64,000 bases of DNA from Allomuricauda sp. NBRC 101325 (GTDB lineage: Bacteria > Bacteroidota > Bacteroidia > Flavobacteriales > Flavobacteriaceae): contig NZ_BSQF01000002.1 of assembly GCF_030268205.1 (NCBI RefSeq), positions 744,001 through 808,000 on the forward strand. The letters are read 5' to 3'. Position 1 is the stretch's first letter; every line of letters starts with the position of its first letter. The notes under the pieces were generated by a model. The model worked only from the letters and a program-made list of their open reading frames with translations, ran no database searches and was not told the DNA's origin. The position numbers and the translations under genes were made by a program. Of this stretch, positions 57,040 to 64,000 are shown in pieces.

Positions 57040-58692
57040 TTGCTAGTAAATCTATCCATTCAAAATTATGCTTTGATTGACGACGTGAGCGTTGGTTTTT
57101 CCAAAGGTTTCTCCACCATTACAGGGGAAACGGGAGCTGGAAAATCGATTCTTTTAGGCGGTCTTTCATTGGTTTTGGGCAATCGGGCCGATTTATCCTC
57201 GCTCAAGAACATCGAACAAAAGTGTGTGATCGAGGCCGAGTTCGATATTTCCAAGTATGATTTAAAATCGTTCTTTAAAAAGAACGACCTCGATTATGAA
57301 GATGCGACCATTCTGCGAAGGGAAATTTTGCCAAGTGGAAAATCCCGAGCCTTCATCAACGATTCCCCTGTGACTTTGGATGTGATGCGTGCCTTGGGAG
57401 AACGCTTGGTGGATGTGCACTCGCAACACCAAACCTTGCGGCTTACCGAAAATGACTTTCAAATGAAGGTATTGGACGCTCTTGGTGGTAACGCCGAACT
57501 TCTTTTGGGGTATGCTGGGGAACTTTCCAAATTGAGAAAAGCCTCCAAGGAACTTATAGATTTGGAAAATTTTCAGGCCGAAGCCGATAAGGAACATGAT
57601 TACAACAGCTTTTTGCTGAAAGAACTCCAAGATGCAAAACTCAAAGCAGGTATGCAGGGAGAATTGGAAGAGGAGTATGAGCAGTTGAGCAATGTGGAGC
57701 AAATCATGGAGAAATTGGCCGCCAGTCATCAATTGTTGAACGATGAGCAATTGGGCATTCTTGGACGGTTGGGTGATTTAAAACGGGAGTTCCAAGTTTT
57801 GACGGAGTTTGGGGCCGATTATAAATCTTTGAGCGATAGGATTCAATCCGTTTTGATAGAAATGGATGACATTGCCTCCGAAATAGAACAATTGAAGGAT
57901 GGTGTAGAAGCCAATCCGGAACGGTTGGAAACCGTGAACGGTCAATTGCAACAATTGTATGATCTTCAGAAAAAACACCATACTGATTCTGTTGCCGAAT
58001 TGATTCAGATTCGGGAAACTTTGGCAGAAAAAGTAGATGTGGTGGCCAATATGGAAGCCAATATAATAGCCAAGAAATCGGAAGTGGAAAAAATTACCCA
58101 AGAAGCAAATACTTGGGCCAAGAAAATAAGCGACAACAGAACCAAAGTAATTCCAAAATTGAAAGGAATGCTTCAGGAGCAATTGGCCTTGTTGGGCATG
58201 CCTTCTGCTAGTTTTTCCATTGAAATCAACCCGTCCAATTCCTTTAAAACCAATGGAAAGGATGATTTGACCTTCTTGTTTTCCGCCAACAAAGGTTCCA
58301 ATTTTGGGGAACTTAAAAAAGTAGCTTCGGGAGGGGAATTATCCCGAATAATGCTCGTTATCAAATCCATTTTGGCAGCATACGAAAACCTTCCTACCAT
58401 GATGTTCGATGAAATAGATACCGGGGTGTCGGGGGAGATTTCAAACCGAATGGGAGAGATTATGCAGCAAATGGGAAATTCCATGCAGGTTTTCTCCATT
58501 ACACATTTGCCACAAGTGGCTTCCAAAGGAAAATATCAATTTAAGGTGTACAAAGAAGAAGGGGCAGCGGGAACAAGTACCCATATTAAACAATTGAGCA
58601 CAGATGAAAGGGTTAGGGAGCTTGCAGAAATGCTAGGCGGCAAGTCCCTTTCGGAATCCGCTTTGGCCCACGCAAAGGAATTGTTGCAATAG
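57040..58692 (+). CDS. recN: DNA repair protein RecN
   Basis: RecN is an SMC-like ATPase that helps repair double-strand breaks. The 550-residue protein has Walker A GETGAGKSILL near residue 30, a long central coiled coil (about 150-370), then the ABC signature VASGGELSRIMLVIKS and Walker B MMFDEIDTGVSG. The start is a TTG at 57040 giving MLVNLSIQNYALIDDV, the usual RecN N-terminus; there is no ATG in place. A near-match -7 box TATCTTTA is at 57014-57021. Confidence 0.95.
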   Translation: MLVNLSIQNYALIDDVSVGFSKGFSTITGETGAGKSILLGGLSLVLGNRADLSSLKNIEQKCVIEAEFDISKYDLKSFFKKNDLDYEDATILRREILPSGKSRAFINDSPVTLDVMRALGERLVDVHSQHQTLRLTENDFQMKVLDALGGNAELLLGYAGELSKLRKASKELIDLENFQAEADKEHDYNSFLLKELQDAKLKAGMQGELEEEYEQLSNVEQIMEKLAASHQLLNDEQLGILGRLGDLKREFQVLTEFGADYKSLSDRIQSVLIEMDDIASEIEQLKDGVEANPERLETVNGQLQQLYDLQKKHHTDSVAELIQIRETLAEKVDVVANMEANIIAKKSEVEKITQEANTWAKKISDNRTKVIPKLKGMLQEQLALLGMPSASFSIEINPSNSFKTNGKDDLTFLFSANKGSNFGELKKVASGGELSRIMLVIKSILAAYENLPTMMFDEIDTGVSGEISNRMGEIMQQMGNSMQVFSITHLPQVASKGKYQFKVYKEEGAAGTSTHIKQLSTDERVRELAEMLGGKSLSESALAHAKELLQ

Positions 58693-58713
58693 TACTGGAT
58701 AATATCAGCGTTA

Positions 58714-58734
58714 CCCTGAAATCAATTCAGGGTA
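58714..58734. repeat. Palindrome of the CCCTGAA/TTCAGGG type
   Basis: TACCCTGAA and TTCAGGGTA flank a five-base loop. It is a shortened relative of the identical 28-base elements at 12750 and 12918. No T tract follows. Confidence 0.6.
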
Positions 58735-58820
58735 TCAGTAAAATAACTTTTGTCAGGATGAGATACTGAATCAAGTGCAGTATGGGCAAGAGGAATGATA
58801 ATCAATCAAAATAGTTTAAA

Positions 58821-58828
58821 TATCTTTG
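58821..58828 (+). promoter_or_regulatory. -7 promoter element of fabI
   Basis: TATCTTTG matches TAnnTTTG. It overlaps an upstream ATG (58826) and therefore points to the ATG at 58856 as the real start. Confidence 0.65.
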
Positions 58829-58855
58829 CACCACAATCAACAACTCATAGAAAAT

Positions 58856-59668
58856 ATGGCATACAATCTTTTAAAAGGTAAAAAAGGAATCATTTTTGGA
58901 GCATTGGATGAAAATTCAATCGCTTGGAAAACTGCAGAAAGAGTTCACGAAGAGGGAGGTACATTTGTATTGACCAACGCACCCATCGCTATGAGAATGG
59001 GTCAAATTAAGGAACTTGCAGAAAAGACCAACTCAGAAATCATTCCTGCCGATGCTACAAACGAGGAAGATTTGAAAAACTTGGTGGAGAAATCCATGGA
59101 AATTTTGGGTGGTAAACTCGATTTTGTGCTTCACTCCATCGGTATGTCTGTAAACGTGAGAAAGGGAAGGGCCTATACAGATGAAAATTACGATTTCACG
59201 GCCAAAGGATGGGATGTTTCAGCGCTATCTTTCCACAAAGTATTGCAATCCTTGTACAAATCTGAAGCCATGAACGAATGGGGAAGTATTGTTGCGTTGA
59301 CCTACATGGCAGCACAGAGAACGTTCCCAGACTATAACGATATGGCCGATAACAAAGCATATTTGGAATCCGTGGCCAGAAGTTTTGGTTATTTCTTCGG
59401 AAAAGAACAAAAAGTAAGGGTAAACACGATTTCTCAATCTCCAACCCCAACTACTGCGGGACAGGGGGTTAAAGGTTTTGGTGGATTCATCAACTATGCA
59501 GAAAAAATGTCCCCACTTGGGAATGCGACTGCGGATGATTGTGCCAACTACACCGTTTCATTGTTCTCCGATTTGACCAAAAAGGTGACCATGCAGAACT
59601 TGTTCCACGATGGCGGTTTCTCCAACACAGGAGTTAGCCAGGAAGTGATAGACGAGTTTTCTGAATAA
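58856..59668 (+). CDS. fabI: Enoyl-[acyl-carrier-protein] reductase FabI
   Basis: FabI reduces the enoyl-ACP in the last step of each fatty acid elongation round, using NAD(P)H. The 270-residue short-chain dehydrogenase starts MAYNLLKGKKGIIFGALDENSIAW, with nucleotide-binding FGALDENS. The FabI active-site Tyr-x6-Lys lies in FPDYNDMADNKAYLE and the substrate Tyr in LTYMAAQR. The start at 58856 is chosen from homology and the promoter position. FabI is the target of triclosan-type inhibitors. Confidence 0.96.
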   Translation: MAYNLLKGKKGIIFGALDENSIAWKTAERVHEEGGTFVLTNAPIAMRMGQIKELAEKTNSEIIPADATNEEDLKNLVEKSMEILGGKLDFVLHSIGMSVNVRKGRAYTDENYDFTAKGWDVSALSFHKVLQSLYKSEAMNEWGSIVALTYMAAQRTFPDYNDMADNKAYLESVARSFGYFFGKEQKVRVNTISQSPTPTTAGQGVKGFGGFINYAEKMSPLGNATADDCANYTVSLFSDLTKKVTMQNLFHDGGFSNTGVSQEVIDEFSE

Positions 59669-59686
59669 GAAAAACATATTTCAATA

Positions 59687-59719
59687 AAAGCCATCCGTTT
59701 TAGGGTGGCTTTCTTTTTT
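59687..59719 (+). terminator. Terminator of fabI
   Basis: AAAGCCATCC and GGGTGGCTTT pair over ten positions with one wobble, followed by a T-rich tract. The next ATG is five bases past it. Confidence 0.85.
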
Positions 59720-59723
59720 TGAT

Positions 59724-60731
59724 ATGAATAGATATTTCTCCATTGTTGTCCCCGTTTACAATAGGCCCGAAGAGGTTCGAGAACTATTGGAAAGTCTTCA
59801 AAAACAAGTTTTCCAAAAGGAGTTTGAGGTGGTCATTGTGGAGGACGGTTCTTCGGAAAGCTCTGAAGAGGTCGTAAAATCATATCAGGATACCCTCCAG
59901 ATTTCCTATTTCTACAAAGCCAACTCAGGACCTGGTGATTCCCGAAACTTTGGCATGGAGAAGGCCAGAGGCGACTACTTTATCATTTTAGATTCTGATT
60001 GCATACTTCCACCACAATATTTAACTGAAGTGGAAAAGGAGTTGCAACACAAATTTGTGCATTGTTTTGGAGGTCCGGATGCAGCTGACGAGTCCTTTAC
60101 CACCGTACAGCAGGCCATTAATTATGTAATGACCTCTTTTTTTACAACGGGAGGTATTCGCGGAGGCAAGAAGTCAGTTGGAAAGTTTCAACCCCGTAGT
60201 TTTAATATGGGAATATCCAAAGAAGCTTTTGAAAAAGTGGGTGGCTTTGGAAGAATTCATCCTGGGGAGGACCCCGACCTTACTTTTCGAATATGGAAAG
60301 CAGGTTTTGAGACCCGATTGTTTCCCAATGCTTTTGTGTACCATAAAAGGCGCATCGATTGGAACAAATTTTACATCCAAGTGAATAAGTTTGGCATGGT
60401 ACGACCTATTTTAAACCGTTGGCACAAAGGAACGGCAAAACCTACCTATTGGTTTCCCACTTTGTTTATGTTGGGTTTAATAGTCGCCCTGCTCTTGGCC
60501 TTGGTCGGTATTGGATTGCCCTTATGGTTGTATGGATGCTATTTTGTTTTGCTCTTTGTTGACGCGCTTTTGAAAACTGGTAAAATCGATGTGGCCATAC
60601 TATCCCTCTACGCAGCCTTGACCCAGTTTGCGGGATACGGATTTGGTTTTTTCAAGTCCACAATGTTGCTTAACTTTAGTAATAAGGAACCAGAGGAACT
60701 GTTTCCAAAATTGTTTTTCAAGAAAAAGTAA
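59724..60731 (+). CDS. Family 2 glycosyltransferase with C-terminal membrane helices
   Basis: The 335-residue protein has a GT-A catalytic domain: FSIVVPVYNRPEEVREL, VVIVEDGSS, the DxD-type ILDSDCILPP, and GGFGRIHPGEDPDL with the catalytic Glu-Asp pair. Two or three hydrophobic helices follow (about 250-300). It transfers a sugar from a nucleotide donor at the inner membrane, acceptor unknown. It begins five bases after the fabI terminator, so it may have its promoter within the fabI 3' region. The YbbR and coaE genes follow closely. Confidence 0.92.
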   Translation: MNRYFSIVVPVYNRPEEVRELLESLQKQVFQKEFEVVIVEDGSSESSEEVVKSYQDTLQISYFYKANSGPGDSRNFGMEKARGDYFIILDSDCILPPQYLTEVEKELQHKFVHCFGGPDAADESFTTVQQAINYVMTSFFTTGGIRGGKKSVGKFQPRSFNMGISKEAFEKVGGFGRIHPGEDPDLTFRIWKAGFETRLFPNAFVYHKRRIDWNKFYIQVNKFGMVRPILNRWHKGTAKPTYWFPTLFMLGLIVALLLALVGIGLPLWLYGCYFVLLFVDALLKTGKIDVAILSLYAALTQFAGYGFGFFKSTMLLNFSNKEPEELFPKLFFKKK

Positions 60732-60733
60732 AC

Positions 60734-61690
60734 GTGCTCAAAAAGCTATTATCAGGCCTCAATCAAAAAAAAGTGAAGGTATTTTCACTGTTTTTGCTAT
60801 GCTCATCCTTGGCTTGGTTTATTAGTAATCTTTCTGAACCCTACGAATCCCGGGCCTATTTCAACCTTAATTATCGAAACTTGCCAGATTCCCTTTTGTT
60901 GGGAAACCATTCGGAAGAACAAATAGAGGCAAAGCTTAGGGCAAGCGGGTTCCAGTTTTTGTTCTATAATTTTTTTAAGCAACGAATGGATATCGATGTT
61001 TCCAAAGTTGCTTATCAAAATGGGCGATATGTTTTGGACGAAGCACCCTTGAAACGGCAGATGGAGCAGCAATTATCGCAAAATGTTTCATTGATTGAAT
61101 TGGATAGGCGACAGTTGGCTGTTGATTTGTACCAAGTGGATACCAAGAAAATTCCTGTGGAAGCAAAGTTGAATTTGCGATTGCAGCAGAACTATATTTT
61201 GGATGGCAAACTTCGAATTTCACCGGATTCCATTCAAGTGAAAGGCCCCAAAAACGAAATTGACACCATTCGGGCAATCAAAACAATGGCAATTCAGTTG
61301 GCCAATGTGAACAGTGATTTTTCCAATGATGCCGCTTTGGTGTTTCCGAAGGGTCTGGACAATACGATTTTCTCGGTATCACAAGTGAAGGTGTCAGGAA
61401 AGGTGTCCAAATTCTCTGAAAAGGTATTTGAAGTGCCCATAAAAGGATTGAATTTCCCAGAAGGGTATCAGGTTAAAATCTTTCCGAATTCGGTTACCGT
61501 ACTTTGTAAGGCAACCCTTGATAGGTTAAAGGAGATTTCGGCCACAGATTTTGAAATTGTGGCAGATTATGCACAATTGAACGGATCTGCGAACAGCACC
61601 TTGTTTTTGGAACTTTCCCGTAAACCAGAAAATGTGTACGATGTACGTATGGAAGAAAACACTGTAAACTTTGTTTTGGAACAACAATGA
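60734..61690 (+). CDS. YbbR-like domain protein (CdaR-like)
   Basis: The 318-residue protein starts with GTG at 60734. It has one N-terminal membrane helix (about 15-31, VFSLFLLCSSLAWFI) and an extracytoplasmic region with YbbR-like beta repeats (about 40-310). In Firmicutes YbbR (CdaR) regulates the diadenylate cyclase CdaA; in Bacteroidetes the link is unproven and no cyclase gene is adjacent here. It is two bases after the glycosyltransferase and overlaps coaE by four bases. Confidence 0.85.
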   Translation: MLKKLLSGLNQKKVKVFSLFLLCSSLAWFISNLSEPYESRAYFNLNYRNLPDSLLLGNHSEEQIEAKLRASGFQFLFYNFFKQRMDIDVSKVAYQNGRYVLDEAPLKRQMEQQLSQNVSLIELDRRQLAVDLYQVDTKKIPVEAKLNLRLQQNYILDGKLRISPDSIQVKGPKNEIDTIRAIKTMAIQLANVNSDFSNDAALVFPKGLDNTIFSVSQVKVSGKVSKFSEKVFEVPIKGLNFPEGYQVKIFPNSVTVLCKATLDRLKEISATDFEIVADYAQLNGSANSTLFLELSRKPENVYDVRMEENTVNFVLEQQ

Positions 61691-62280
61691 TGATCGTAGG
61701 ATTAACAGGTGGAATAGGTAGCGGCAAAAGTACCGTGGCCAAAATGTTCGAGGAATTGGGTGTTCCCGTTTACGATTCGGATAAGGAAGCCAAACAATTG
61801 ATGGCGACCTCCATCAAGGTAAAGGAGTCCATTATTGAATTGTTAGGCGCAGCGTCTTATGTGGATGGCACTTTGAACAGGCCATATATAGCTGGAAAGG
61901 TATTTACAGATCCAATTTTATTGGAAAAACTGAACAAAATAGTGCATCCGGCAATAAGATCCCATTTTTTGGAATGGGCAAAAGCACAAACAACACCATA
62001 TGTGATTCAAGAGACTGCGTTGATTTTTGAAAACGATGCCCAAGATAAATATGATTCAACCATATTGGTCACAGCGCCCTTAACCCTTCGTTTACAGCGT
62101 GTAATGGAAAGGGACAAAGTGGAAAAAAAGGCTGTTGTGGACCGCACCAAAAATCAGATGGAAGACGGCGAAAAACTAAAACATGCCGATTACCACATCG
62201 AAAACCTTGACTTGGCGAAAACGGAAGCGGCGGTTAAGGTACTACATCTCAAACTTTTAGCGAAGGCTTCTAAATTTTAA
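61687..62280 (+). CDS. coaE: Dephospho-CoA kinase
   Basis: CoaE phosphorylates the 3'-OH of dephospho-CoA, completing coenzyme A synthesis. The 197-residue kinase has the Walker A GLTGGIGSGKSTVA at residues 5-18, the DSDKEAKQL motif, and VIQETALIFEN with the late LRLQRVMERD. It overlaps the YbbR gene by four bases. With coaBC at 54905 the window has two CoA-pathway enzymes in separate transcripts. Confidence 0.96.
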   Translation: MMIVGLTGGIGSGKSTVAKMFEELGVPVYDSDKEAKQLMATSIKVKESIIELLGAASYVDGTLNRPYIAGKVFTDPILLEKLNKIVHPAIRSHFLEWAKAQTTPYVIQETALIFENDAQDKYDSTILVTAPLTLRLQRVMERDKVEKKAVVDRTKNQMEDGEKLKHADYHIENLDLAKTEAAVKVLHLKLLAKASKF

Positions 62281-62344
62281 CATTTTTGTTAAGGTTAGGT
62301 TAAACGCTAAAATTGCTAAATGTTAAATTTTTAATTTTACGCTA

Positions 62345-63928
62345 ATGAACAAGAAGCTATTCGTTCTTCTGGTGGTTCTCATGAGCTTGTCCCTAGTTGG
62401 GATCATATTGGTTCAGGTGTATTGGATTAGAACCTCCATCAACGACAAGGAAGAACAATTTTCACGTACGGTTACGGATATACTCGACAAAGTTTCGGAG
62501 CGGGTAGAGAAGAGGGAGATGAATGAATATTCCGATCGTTTGGCCATGATGGCGGATAGCATTGGAGAGCCAAAAAGTGCTCAATTCAAAAATTTCATGT
62601 TTATGGAAAGAGATCTCGATTCCGATGAGATTCTTTTTTATTCGCATGGGATTCTTGAAGAGGATTACAATATAACATCAACGTTCTTTGATAATACTTT
62701 AGGTGCGGAAGACACCACATTGCTCAAAAACTTCACCAGTAGAAGAACCAAACAGGTTTTTAAACGGGAAGGAGGGCTAGATGGACAAAGTTATAGCCTT
62801 ACACCCATTGAAAAGGTGACCACTATTGGTAAACTGAGCAGTATAGAACGTGCTGCTTGGGAAGATGTGTTCATGGAACATGCCAAAACACAGCCCATTC
62901 ATAAGCGGGTTTCCAAGCAGGAATTGGAATTGTTGTTGAGTCAAGAACTGAGCAACCGTAATATCGATATCGATTACGAATACGGGGTGTACAGCCAAGG
63001 ATATCCTACCAAAATAAGGTCTAGAAAGTTTAAATTTTCCGGGGACAAAATGTATAAAGCACCCATTTTTAGGGATGCTGAAGGAATGACCACTTTTTCG
63101 TTGTTGTTGACTTTTCCGGGAATGAAAAAGTACCTGTTCAGGTCGTTGATGGGTATGGCTTTGTTGTCACTTGTTTTCACATTGGTCATCATTTTGGCGT
63201 ATTCCAGTGCCATTTACCAGTTGATCAAACAAAAGCGAATTTCTGAGATCAAGTCCGACTTCATCAATAATATGACGCATGAGTTCAAAACGCCCATTGC
63301 GACTATAAATTTAGCTGTTGAGGCCATTAAGAACCCAGCAACCATTGATGATAAGGAAAAGGTGTTACGTTATTTGGGAATGATCAGGGATGAGAACAAA
63401 CGGATGCATGCCCAAGTAGAGAATGTACTGCGTATTTCCAAATTGGAGAAAAACCAATTGGATATCACTAAAGATAGGGTGGACATCCACGACATTATTC
63501 AGGATGCCATTACCCATGTGGAATTGATTGTTCAGGACAGGGGTGGTTACGTGAATGCTCATTTGAAGGCGGAACGTTCAGAAGTTTTGGCGAATGATAT
63601 GCACATGACCAATGTGGTCGTGAACATTTTGGACAATGCGGTTAAATATTCGCCCGAAACACCAAAAATTGATGTGTACACCGAAGTGGTGAAAAACAAC
63701 ATCATTATAAAAGTACAGGACCAAGGAGCGGGAATGAGCAAGGCAGTGCTTAAAAAAGTATTTGAGAAGTTTTACCGGGAACATACCGGTGATATACATA
63801 ACGTGAAAGGCCACGGATTGGGATTGGCCTACGTAAAACGAATTATAGATGATCACCAAGGTGAGGTTTATGCAGAAAGTGAAAAAGACAAAGGAAGCAC
63901 CTTCTTCATTAAACTCCCTTTAATTTAA
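62345..63928 (+). CDS. Sensor histidine kinase
   Basis: The 527-residue kinase has two membrane helices (about 5-28 and 262-292) that enclose a periplasmic sensor of about 230 residues with no domain I recognise. The cytoplasmic part has the H-box NNMTHEFKTPIATI with phospho-acceptor His312. The HATPase domain shows the N-box NVVVNILDNAVKYS, G1 VQDQGAGMS, and G2 GHGLGLAYVKRI. There is no HAMP domain. The partner response regulator starts eight bases downstream. The signal sensed is unknown. Confidence 0.95.
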   Translation: MNKKLFVLLVVLMSLSLVGIILVQVYWIRTSINDKEEQFSRTVTDILDKVSERVEKREMNEYSDRLAMMADSIGEPKSAQFKNFMFMERDLDSDEILFYSHGILEEDYNITSTFFDNTLGAEDTTLLKNFTSRRTKQVFKREGGLDGQSYSLTPIEKVTTIGKLSSIERAAWEDVFMEHAKTQPIHKRVSKQELELLLSQELSNRNIDIDYEYGVYSQGYPTKIRSRKFKFSGDKMYKAPIFRDAEGMTTFSLLLTFPGMKKYLFRSLMGMALLSLVFTLVIILAYSSAIYQLIKQKRISEIKSDFINNMTHEFKTPIATINLAVEAIKNPATIDDKEKVLRYLGMIRDENKRMHAQVENVLRISKLEKNQLDITKDRVDIHDIIQDAITHVELIVQDRGGYVNAHLKAERSEVLANDMHMTNVVVNILDNAVKYSPETPKIDVYTEVVKNNIIIKVQDQGAGMSKAVLKKVFEKFYREHTGDIHNVKGHGLGLAYVKRIIDDHQGEVYAESEKDKGSTFFIKLPLI

Positions 63929-63936
63929 AATAGACT

Positions 63937-64000
63937 ATGGAAACAGAAAAAAAGAAGATACTACTCGTAGAAGATGACCCAAATTTCGGAATCGTCCTCA
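63937..64000 (+). CDS. Response regulator, 3' part outside the window
   Basis: Only the first 21 codons are visible: METEKKKILLVEDDPNFG and on to VL. The ILLVEDD motif is the acidic pocket start of a receiver domain. Together with the kinase just upstream it is the cognate regulator of a two-component system, most likely of the OmpR type, but the output domain cannot be seen. Confidence 0.9.
   Translation, partial: METEKKKILLVEDDPNFGIVL

Overview
This window is a stretch of chromosome from a member of the Bacteroidetes, almost certainly a marine Flavobacteriaceae (a Muricauda/Allomuricauda- or Maribacter-like genome would fit, but genus is a guess). The evidence is the gene content (DUF4249 paired with a TonB receptor, a type IX secretion sorting tail, BspA-like lipoproteins, the monomeric isocitrate dehydrogenase, the long-form GAPDH, the bamD-rpoZ-coaBC-DUF4835-recN cluster), weak ribosome binding sites, and many promoters with the Bacteroidetes -7 element TAnnTTTG close upstream of the start codons. 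No tRNA, rRNA, insertion sequence, prophage or CRISPR array was found.

Layout. 1-8.6 kb: the 3' part of serA, rlmH, a nadC-brkB-DUF2147-priA run, an orphan LytTR response regulator and the rpsF-rpsR-rplI ribosomal operon. 8.6-24 kb: small conserved proteins, a collagen-like lipoprotein, hisS, a NUDIX protein, an M42 peptidase, a GntP permease, a TonB receptor with its DUF4249 lipoprotein, icd, a candidate 28-residue peptide gene, rplS and trmD. 24-34 kb: a coiled-coil membrane protein, long GAPDH, HtrA protease, dapF-GNAT-mltG, a lysozyme-like protein, and dnaA followed by a tyrosine phosphatase and a tetrapyrrole-methylase-family methyltransferase. 34-42.9 kb: a ribD-HAD-EamA-YigZ operon diverging from GNAT-prmC-ligA, then a metalloprotease with a secretion tail. 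43-50.4 kb: the accessory part, three tandem paralogous cadherin/PKD/BspA lipoproteins, each with its own terminator and each followed by a long repeat-filled spacer. 50.4-64 kb: a two-gene 5'-nucleotidase, dapA, the bamD-recN cluster, fabI, a glycosyltransferase, a YbbR protein, coaE, and a histidine kinase with the start of its response regulator.

Two repeat systems run through the non-coding DNA. The first is a family of palindromes that mostly open with GTCATT and close with GAATC or AAATCT; a core of this family lies in frame inside prmC and another supplies the prmC stop codon. The second is a set of heptanucleotide-phased spacers: between the first and second BspA paralogs, 82 consecutive 7-base units (45090-45663) run without one insertion or deletion, though the units change from GGTTGAT to CGTCTTG to TCTCCTG to TTAACCC types. 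A second spacer keeps the same register for 35 units, and shorter runs occur at 1025, 34362 and 50268. I consider this heptad system the most unusual thing here, followed by the complete small transcription unit for a 28-residue basic peptide at 22341-22512.

All calls come from reading the sequence and from knowledge of the families; no database search or alignment was run.
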